64,000 nucleotides of DNA from an uncultured Christensenellaceae bacterium (GTDB taxonomy: Bacteria > Bacillota > Clostridia > Christensenellales > Pumilibacteraceae). The notes beneath the pieces are model-generated. The model saw nothing but the letters and a program-made list of their open reading frames with translations. It was not told where the DNA came from and searched no databases. Made by a program: the position numbers and the translations under genes. The stretch spans positions 66,718-130,717 of the forward strand of contig CAJULK010000004.1 in the NCBI GenBank assembly GCA_910587455.1, written 5' to 3'. Shown here piece by piece: positions 58,430 through 64,000 of the stretch (positions within the stretch are counted from its first letter, which is position 1; each line of letters begins with the position of its first letter).

Positions 58430-60712
58430 ATGATAAGAAAAATATTAAAGATACAGGATTATGGAATATTCCGCTATTTTTCTTGGAATTCAAATTTGAA
58501 AGATTTCGATTCTGTAAACTTATTCTATGGGTTAAATGGAAGTGGTAAAAGCACTTTGGCAACAATTTTTGATGACATTAAAAATGGGGATCAACGGTAT
58601 TATCATGGCGAATTTAAAATTGATGATGATCAAATTGGTGTTTTTAGCTCGTCAAATTTGAATAATCTAAATTACAATTTATATGTGTTTGATACGCATT
58701 TTATCAATGATAACATTGGAGAATTCGATCAATTAAAGGGGATAGTTTACCTTTCTGAATCGAATAAAGAAACAAAAGAAAAATTGGATGCCTTAAAAAT
58801 TGAAAGAAATAAATTGAGCGCTAAACAAACCAATCTCAATCGAGCTTATAACGAATCCAATAAAAATTTAGATAATGCATATATTTCTGCGGCTAAAAGC
58901 ATAAAGGAAGAATTTCATGTTATAGGCGGTAAGGCTAATATTTATTCAAATTATAATAAAGCAACTTTTCAACAAGCCATAAAAAATTATCATGATTTTT
59001 TGCTGGAACAACATGATTTATGTGATATTTTAAAACGTATAGATACCTTAAAGGCGGGATTAAAGGATGAAATTAAAGATGCCATATCATTTGAGATTCA
59101 AAAATTTCAAGCGCGTGAATTGCTTAACCAAGCAATTGCAGCACAAGGAATATTATCAACAAAAATAAAGTCTCGTGTGCAAGACAAAATAGAGGATGCT
59201 TTATTCTCTTGGTTAGAAGAGGGTTATCGTATACATAAAGATGAAAAATTTTGTCATTATTGTGGCAACTTAATATCTCAAGAACGCCAAGCATTTCTAA
59301 ATCAATTATTCGATACGGAACTACAAGAGTTACAAAATCAAATATTGGACATTCAAACTAAAATACAAAATTCACTGATTCCTGAATTAAACATTTCGGA
59401 ATCTATGTTCTATTCATCGCTACGGGATGAAGCACAAAAGTCCATTGAAAAATTTAGAAAGATCCGTGGCACTATAAATACTGCTATCGAACAAATATTA
59501 AGTAAATTAAAAGACAAACAAAAGAATCCCTTTGATTCAATAGAATTGAAGATTGAATTAGAAGCCGAGGTTAAAGAAATTCAACAAATTGTCGGTAAAA
59601 TTTATTCATTAATACAATCAAATACCGCTATCACTCAAAAATATTCCGACGCTCAAATTGCTGCAATCAAAGAAATAGAAAAATTACTTGTTTATTGTAA
59701 ATATGTCGGTGGAAATATATCATCCTTAGAAAATTCGCTTAAAAAAGCAACGAGTGCCGTAAAAGATTTAGAAGTAGAGTTAGTAGTTATAGACAACCAA
59801 ATTGCATTATGCGAAAACGACTTGATTGACGTAATTAAAGCAAGCTCTAACTTTAATGATTTATTATCAAGATTTTTAGGGAGGAAAGAATTAGAGTTAA
59901 AATATGATAACGTTTCAAAGGGATATAGAATAATACGTAGAGAATCTGGGAATAGTGCTCAGTTTTTAAGTGAGGGAGAAAAAACAGCTATAGCGTTTGT
60001 ATACTTTCTCACGAAAGTCCGAGAAAATGGTAACGATATTAAGAATAGTATCATAGTTTTTGATGATCCAATATCAAGCTTAGACTCTAATCATCTTTTT
60101 AATGCCTATGCCTTTATTGAGGCTTATTTTGGTGAATGTAGGCAACTATTTGTTTTGACACATAATTTCAATTTTTTTAAACTTTTGCGTAAGAAACATC
60201 AAAAAAGTCCAATGTATTTGATTGAAAATGTGCACTTAATCGGTAATACAGATGGCTTGCGTAACGCAAGTATAGCAAACCTACCTAAATCCATAATGCA
60301 AGCATCATCAGAATATCATTACTTATTTGAAAAAATATATAAATTCCACAAGAATTATTCAGCCAGTACGGAAATTGAGTTTGATGACTATATGCAAATG
60401 GCGAATACTTGTCGCAAAGTAGTGGAAAGTTTTGCAGCTTTTAAAGTGCAAAATGTTAATAACTTATTACAAAAAATACAATCATTGTATAAATGCGGAC
60501 AAGCGCAAGATTATAAGCTAACATCTCAAGAGCAGAATAAATGCGAGAGAATTTATCGATTTATAAATGCCTTTTCTCATGACTCTGTATTCGAAGATAG
60601 TGGAGAAACGGATATTGTATTTGGCGAATTAGATGCTATTGTGTCAGATGTTTTAGCCCTTATAGAAAGAGCGGATAAAGATCATTATACGGCTTTATTA
60701 AACTCCTTATAA
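58430..60712 (+). CDS. RloC/PrrC-like AAA_13 ATPase with zinc hook and HEPN-like C-terminus
   Basis: 760 residues. Walker A GLNGSGKST near residue 37, a long coiled coil with a CxxC zinc hook (FCHYCGNL, ~280), ABC signature LSEGEKTAIAF, Walker B IIVFDDPISSLD and H-loop THNFNFF. After the ATPase come CRKVVESFAAF (R-x3-E) and RFINAFSH (R-x6-H), positions that match the Arg-Glu-His anticodon-nuclease/HEPN residues of PrrC and RloC. Likely a tRNA-cleaving abortive-infection guard kept silent by the linked R-M system. Nuclease activity is inference from motifs. GGAG precedes the ATG. Confidence 0.8.
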   Translation: MIRKILKIQDYGIFRYFSWNSNLKDFDSVNLFYGLNGSGKSTLATIFDDIKNGDQRYYHGEFKIDDDQIGVFSSSNLNNLNYNLYVFDTHFINDNIGEFDQLKGIVYLSESNKETKEKLDALKIERNKLSAKQTNLNRAYNESNKNLDNAYISAAKSIKEEFHVIGGKANIYSNYNKATFQQAIKNYHDFLLEQHDLCDILKRIDTLKAGLKDEIKDAISFEIQKFQARELLNQAIAAQGILSTKIKSRVQDKIEDALFSWLEEGYRIHKDEKFCHYCGNLISQERQAFLNQLFDTELQELQNQILDIQTKIQNSLIPELNISESMFYSSLRDEAQKSIEKFRKIRGTINTAIEQILSKLKDKQKNPFDSIELKIELEAEVKEIQQIVGKIYSLIQSNTAITQKYSDAQIAAIKEIEKLLVYCKYVGGNISSLENSLKKATSAVKDLEVELVVIDNQIALCENDLIDVIKASSNFNDLLSRFLGRKELELKYDNVSKGYRIIRRESGNSAQFLSEGEKTAIAFVYFLTKVRENGNDIKNSIIVFDDPISSLDSNHLFNAYAFIEAYFGECRQLFVLTHNFNFFKLLRKKHQKSPMYLIENVHLIGNTDGLRNASIANLPKSIMQASSEYHYLFEKIYKFHKNYSASTEIEFDDYMQMANTCRKVVESFAAFKVQNVNNLLQKIQSLYKCGQAQDYKLTSQEQNKCERIYRFINAFSHDSVFEDSGETDIVFGELDAIVSDVLALIERADKDHYTALLNSL

Positions 60713-60756
60713 TATTTATAGAAGAATATATTGCATGAACAAACTTTGACACTATT

Positions 60757-61380
60757 TCACCCATATATTGCTATATATCTCTGTCGCATTTTAATAAAAT
60801 ATTCAAAGACCGTCGATTGTACTCTGCCGAGAATCCGTCCTATTTCGGGATAACTAAACCCTGCCATTCGACATTCGAGCGCGGTGCGCATATTGTCCGT
60901 TAAGTTAAGGCTGTTTATTACGTTATCTACTGTTGAATAATCTTGCTCGTATTCTTCTCTCATTTCTATAATCGGCTCGTCTTCCGGTGTTAAACTGTCC
61001 TCGCACTTATTACGGTAATAATCTCTCGTACCGCGATTGATCAGTTTCATCATTCGCTTTATGCACATTGTCCGTAGTGTTATTTGCTTGCCCTTCTTGT
61101 TGATCCCTATAACATCGTGTATATGTTCGCCGTAATGTTCGCATAAGAATAACACTCCTTCGTGTACAAGATCATACCCATCGCTAAATATGTGGTTTAT
61201 ATTGTGTTTGTTCTTTATGTCGGAATACAAGTCGGCATATATCTTTTGCATACGGTTTCCCATATAGCCTATTAGAAAGCGTGTTTGACTGAATGCCACA
61301 ATCTCGGATATTGCTACTACGTTATTCGGATTTATTTCTTCTTCGAGAACGCTGAAATTAAATATTCTGTTGTTACTCAT
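60757..61380 (-). CDS. Sigma-70-like regulator of the element
   Basis: 207 residues. N-terminal part unlike sigma region 2 but helical with basic runs (KRMMKLINRGTRDYYRNKC); the C-terminus reads LNLTDNMRTALECRMAGFSYPEIGRILGRVQSTVFEYFIKMRQRY, a sigma region 4-like HTH. It may direct RNA polymerase to element genes. GGAGG lies nine bases before the ATG, and the upstream 83-residue gene ends one base earlier (TAAgATG). Confidence 0.65.
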   Translation of the reverse strand: MSNNRIFNFSVLEEEINPNNVVAISEIVAFSQTRFLIGYMGNRMQKIYADLYSDIKNKHNINHIFSDGYDLVHEGVLFLCEHYGEHIHDVIGINKKGKQITLRTMCIKRMMKLINRGTRDYYRNKCEDSLTPEDEPIIEMREEYEQDYSTVDNVINSLNLTDNMRTALECRMAGFSYPEIGRILGRVQSTVFEYFIKMRQRYIAIYG

Positions 61381-61381
61381 C

Positions 61382-61633
61382 TTACAAAACCTCCTTGAAA
61401 TCGGCAACAGAGATCTTGTTTTCATAGAACATACCATACTCGAAATACAGTTTACCGTCTTTATCGCGGAGTAGTTGAAATGTATCTTGCGTTATCTTTC
61501 CGCAACGTGTTATTGCTACCGTAATCGTTTGATTAACAAAATCTATATCGATTATGTTAAACGTAATCTCATATTCGCCGTCGTCGTAGCTGAATTCATT
61601 GAGATAGTAATTTTTTGCACTTGTTTCTTTCAT
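61382..61633 (-). CDS. 83-residue protein co-translated with the sigma-like gene
   Basis: Starts MKETSAKNYYLNEFSYDDGEYEITFNIID; beta-rich with ITVAITRCGKITQDTF and LRDKDGKLYFEYGMFYENK. Unknown family. GGAGG precedes the ATG by ten bases, and it is this SD that is paired inside hairpin E2 (61644-61648). Confidence 0.65.
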   Translation of the reverse strand: MKETSAKNYYLNEFSYDDGEYEITFNIIDIDFVNQTITVAITRCGKITQDTFQLLRDKDGKLYFEYGMFYENKISVADFKEVL

Positions 61634-61643
61634 TTTGGATTTA

Positions 61644-61896
61644 CCTCCGAATTTATATTGCCTTTTCGGCAACAACAAAACAGAGCACAGGTAAAAACTG
61701 AAATGCGATATTGCTAAAAATACCGCCTACCCGATGTCAACGAGGCGAGCGAAAAAATTTGCGTGCAAATAAAAAGTCAAGTCCTTTACGAACCTGACTT
61801 AATGCTAATTACAAATCAACAGCAAAATTTTTCGCGCGTTGACATCGGCTTTTAACTGTGCTAACCGCCACTGCCGAAAGGCAATAAATTCGGTGG
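61644..61896 (-). other. Long nested hairpin, copy E2, masking an SD site
   Basis: The outer arm CCACCGAATTTAT pairs with ATAAATTCGGAGG, which contains the GGAGG of the 83-residue gene. Then TTGCC-TTTCGGCA, AGCACAG-TAAAA and the inner CCGATGTCAACG...GCGAAAAATTTTGC (61731-61762 with 61822-61848) pair. It holds the shared CAGCAAAATTTTT (61820-61832) of copy E1. The structure would block translation unless opened or cleaved. Confidence 0.65.
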
Positions 61897-61906
61897 GCAC
61901 ATTAAA

Positions 61907-62617
61907 TTATGCATCTTCTACATCTACTATTTTAGAAATATCTATTCCTTGCGCCTTAAAGAAGTCGCCTAATTTGTTTGTTGTCGGAGAACAGTAATTT
62001 TTCTTTTTTGGACGATGCGTACCATATTGAATTACGAAATTGTTTGTTTTGCCGTGAGCTTTTGGACAGGATTGTAATATTTCTTCAATTCCTACATTAA
62101 GAGCGCCGCAAATAGCCTTTAACAACTCCATTGTCATCAGCGCATCATCGTCACTTTTATGTAGAAAAGCTGGGATTTCTATATTAAATGCTTTTACCGC
62201 TCCCTCTAAAGATGTTCGATTTTTATTAACATATTCGGTATATATTTCTTGGGTATCATAAAAATCAAAATTTATTGACGGAAGTTTATATCTTTTACAG
62301 GCAGTCCTCAAAAATGCGGCATCGCTGGCAATAGAGTGCCCTATAACAGTTTGATTTTTAGCTTCTATCAAAGTTTTTATTTCAGTATAGAAACATGGAA
62401 ATATAGAGCTTGCAAAGTACTCGACCTCGGTAAAATGCAGGTGTATATCTTTACTACCAACTCTTCCTGTTAAATTAAACTTTTTATCCGGATTGATAAG
62501 AATGCAATTTCTGTCTTGTATAGTAAATGAATCGTCGATTAACACATATCCGAATTCACAGATATGGCTACCATCGCAGCATTCAATATCGAAAAACAAA
62601 TACCTTCTATCACTCAT
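61907..62617 (-). CDS. DEDDh 3'-5' exonuclease (DnaQ/ERI-1-like)
   Basis: 236 residues. Exo I FDIECCD (Asp10, Glu12), Exo II VIGHSIASDAAFL (Asp99), Exo III HKSDDD (His153, Asp158): complete DEDDh set. The ~50-residue C-terminal tail has Lys/Gly-rich segments (KAHGKTNNF, HRPKKKNYC). It overlaps the RNase III gene by eight bases, so the two are co-translated. Substrate may be RNA or DNA; the partner suggests RNA. Confidence 0.85.
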   Translation of the reverse strand: MSDRRYLFFDIECCDGSHICEFGYVLIDDSFTIQDRNCILINPDKKFNLTGRVGSKDIHLHFTEVEYFASSIFPCFYTEIKTLIEAKNQTVIGHSIASDAAFLRTACKRYKLPSINFDFYDTQEIYTEYVNKNRTSLEGAVKAFNIEIPAFLHKSDDDALMTMELLKAICGALNVGIEEILQSCPKAHGKTNNFVIQYGTHRPKKKNYCSPTTNKLGDFFKAQGIDISKIVDVEDA

Positions 62618-63674
62618 TATCTTCGTATACTCCTATAAGGTCAAGTAAAGATTCAAATGCAGACATCCTTTGAGCAATTTTTTTGGAGCCGGCATAATTG
62701 CAAAAAGACCGCCCATTTTCTTCTACAAGACATTCGCAACGCCATTCTATATCGCCATAGTCATCGTAGTCTTGTTTGAATGTATAAATAGGTTTCGAAA
62801 TCAACTTTTTTTGATAAAGCTCGTTAAGCTGACGGATTGCTTCAGTCTCATCCGGTTCTCCGATTGCTTCAAGTATAGGATCTATTATATATCCGTTATT
62901 TTGTAACCAATTATAAAATATTTCTGCGCATTGTTCCCTTGCTTCTGCGTTACTATTTCCATAGCCGTTAAAATGTTTACCTTCAAAGACAAGTTGGCAT
63001 TTATATAAACCCGATCCGTTTTCGTGAGGATTATAAAAAGGCTCGCCAATTGTTCTTTCTGTCCCACCTAAATATTGATAAGGGGGTAATAAATTCTTAT
63101 TACTTTGATACCATTCTTGAACTAGACCTACATAATTTTGGCAGTCATCTATATCGTTATTGAAATATGCATTGAAATCGATCATATTTTCAGCGACATC
63201 TGTTATAGTATCCAAGTTCCAATCGGAATCCAATGCAACAGCCCCGATTATCGCTTCGAATAAATCTTCTTTTACGGAGACATCATTTTGTCTGTTTTGA
63301 TTAATATCACCCTTGCCCATAATTAAGTATTGATTAAGTCCAAGCGCATCCATCGCATTTGATAATGCTTTTTTCTTTACTAAATCCTGTTTAATATCGG
63401 TAAATTTTCCCTCATCGAATTTTGTTTGAAAGTATTTGGGGTTGCGAAGTTTGAATTCGCTAAATTCTTTATCTTCGGTTATCACCCCAAAGCGTTCCAT
63501 CATAATCCTGATGACGGCAAGATCGAGTGCTTTATCTCCGATAAATTCCAGCACCTCGTTGTTTTGTCCGCCGTTTTCGGAAGAGTATGATTTTCTTACA
63601 AAAGCCTGTTGTAATAGGTCTTTATTAGTAAAAGTATAACCTATTGTTTGTTCAATTGTGCCAAGTTCTAACAT
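62610..63674 (-). CDS. Ribonuclease III with two dsRNA-binding domains
   Basis: 354 residues. RNase III domain (~1-150) with the signature NNEVLEFIGDKAL (Glu40, Glu43, Asp47) and DLFEAIIGAVALD (Asp137, Glu140), so the catalytic set is complete. First dsRBD-like domain ~180-258 (YKCQLVFEGKHFNGYGNSNAEAREQCAEI), second ~278-347 (QLNELYQKKLISKPIYTF, ending GSKKIAQRMSAFESLL). Housekeeping bacterial Rnc has one dsRBD, so this is a variant. It cleaves dsRNA; here element hairpins, phage or host RNA may be targets. AGGAG precedes the ATG. Confidence 0.85.
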   Translation of the reverse strand: MLELGTIEQTIGYTFTNKDLLQQAFVRKSYSSENGGQNNEVLEFIGDKALDLAVIRIMMERFGVITEDKEFSEFKLRNPKYFQTKFDEGKFTDIKQDLVKKKALSNAMDALGLNQYLIMGKGDINQNRQNDVSVKEDLFEAIIGAVALDSDWNLDTITDVAENMIDFNAYFNNDIDDCQNYVGLVQEWYQSNKNLLPPYQYLGGTERTIGEPFYNPHENGSGLYKCQLVFEGKHFNGYGNSNAEAREQCAEIFYNWLQNNGYIIDPILEAIGEPDETEAIRQLNELYQKKLISKPIYTFKQDYDDYGDIEWRCECLVEENGRSFCNYAGSKKIAQRMSAFESLLDLIGVYEDNE

Positions 63675-63706
63675 ATGATTTCTCCTAAAATAAAGTGGAT
63701 TTATTC

Positions 63707-63865
63707 GGAGAATAGGAAAGACCTAAAAAGGGTATGACAACCCTTAGTTTAGGTCAATAACATTAAAATAATAATTGTAAGCTACCTTGACTTCCTCATT
63801 ACTTTTTGAGTAAGTAGTTAGTATAGATAATTTACATTTGGTATTTCAAAGATTAACCTTTCTCC
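63707..63865 (-). promoter_or_regulatory. Structured 5' leader of the RNase III gene
   Basis: The arms GGAGAAAGG (63857-63865) and CCTATTCTCC (63707-63716) close a multibranch structure. Inside, GACCTAAA...TTTAGGTC with inner AAGGGT/ACCCTT (63720-63755) forms one strong hairpin, and TTACTcaaaaAGTAA with flanking CTAC/GTAG another. A leader cleaved by the RNase III it encodes (as known for E. coli rnc) is the simplest guess. Confidence 0.5.
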
Positions 63866-63876
63866 AAACATAAACT

Positions 63877-63905
63877 ATTTTAGCACGCTTTCTTTACTTT
63901 TGCAA
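63877..63905 (-). promoter_or_regulatory. Promoter of the RNase III-exonuclease operon
   Basis: Minus strand TTGCAA (63900-63905), 17-base spacer, TAAAAT (63877-63882), giving a ~195-base leader. Confidence 0.65.
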
Positions 63906-63945
63906 CCGTTTTTGAATATAAATAAGTTCGACATTCTTATGCTTA

Positions 63946-63954
63946 GGTGCACCA
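63946..63954 (+). repeat. Candidate attachment-site repeat (right)
   Basis: GGTGCACCA repeats the 3' end of tRNA-Arg(ACG) at 50705-50713, with a similar TT-x before it. If it is the other att half, the element is ~13.2 kb. Serine recombinases usually need only a few identical bases, so this is suggestive only. Confidence 0.3.
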
Positions 63955-64000
63955 AAAGAGTATAATCCGAATTGTTTACTTGTTACAAGTGAGTGGTTCG

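Larger units (their letters stand above)
50705..63954. mobile_element. AT-rich integrative element next to tRNA-Arg
   Basis: From just past the tRNA terminator to at least the window end the sequence is strongly AT-rich and carries a large serine recombinase, HUH Rep, restriction-modification and RNA-processing genes. The left border is sharp (50,761); the right border is inferred only from a short repeat and may lie outside the window. No conjugation genes are visible, so it would be a mobilisable or passive element. Confidence 0.8.
63675..64000. other. Non-coding end of the window: RNase III leader and possible right element end
   Basis: 326 bases without a gene. On the minus strand it holds the promoter (63877-63905) and a structured leader (63707-63865). 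A short copy of the tRNA 3' end lies at 63946. Positions 63955-64000 show nothing recognisable. Confidence 0.6.

Overview
Organism. The window looks like a chromosome fragment of an uncultured, spore-forming-lineage Bacillota (Clostridia-like). The evidence is strong Shine-Dalgarno (SD) sites of the AAGGAGG type, near-consensus TTGACA/TATAAT promoters with 17-18 base spacers, a BofA-family protein (SpoIVFB/pro-sigma-K control), an ArlR/PhoP-like two-component pair, an archaeal/eukaryote-type short ProRS and phiLC3/BhlA-type holins. Positions 1-50,760 are GC-rich. Positions 50,760-64,000 are clearly AT-rich with different codon use, so they are recently acquired DNA. I cannot name a genus.

Layout. 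(1) 1-7.4 kb, minus strand: a DUF2188-like membrane protein, proS, bofA, a sensor kinase/response regulator pair behind pyruvate kinase, and an unknown gene. (2) 7.6-17.7 kb, minus strand: one oligopeptide ABC transporter operon (oppA-B-C-D-F plus a DUF3899 gene). Several subunits are greatly enlarged; OppF carries a two-helix DUF3592-like membrane module inside its ATPase domain and OppD a ~400-residue helical insertion. A promoter and a leader hairpin precede oppA. (3) 17.9-27.8 kb, minus strand: a compact, tightly overlapping phage-type virion cassette (TerL, P22-like portal, capsid, tail-nozzle-like protein, two holins) with no integrase, replication genes or endolysin, and with host-like composition. 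(4) 27.9-31.3 kb: an SH3b membrane protein, a possible phage regulator, an alpha/beta hydrolase, tRNA-Arg(CCT) and a GNAT acetyltransferase. (5) 31.3-47.3 kb: a 4,828-residue MBG-repeat surface protein coupled to a membrane protein with a duplicated domain. (6) 47.7-50.5 kb: an ArsR-controlled metal efflux operon with the metal-binding domain on a separate gene. (7) 50.6-50.76 kb: tRNA-Arg(ACG) with its own promoter and terminator.

Mobile island. Right after that tRNA begins an AT-rich integrative element: a large serine recombinase, an HUH-type Rep, a 43-residue gene, a GC-rich palindromic island, a defence operon (small XRE regulator, C5-cytosine methyltransferase, N6-adenine methyltransferase, HNH nuclease, RloC/PrrC-like zinc-hook ATPase with a HEPN-like tail), a sigma-factor-like gene, and an RNA-processing pair. 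That pair is an RNase III with two dsRNA-binding domains whose 3' end overlaps a DEDDh exonuclease.

Most interesting hypothesis. The same element carries several long intergenic inverted repeats. Two of them (52,313-52,502 and 61,644-61,896) share a core sequence and fold as nested hairpins of tens of base pairs. One covers the SD site of the sigma-like operon, which lies downstream of the RNase III/exonuclease genes, and the RNase III leader is itself structured. This suggests a self-contained double-stranded-RNA control circuit: element-encoded RNase III and exonuclease acting on element-encoded hairpins. It is inference, and it needs structure prediction, comparative genomics and RNA data.
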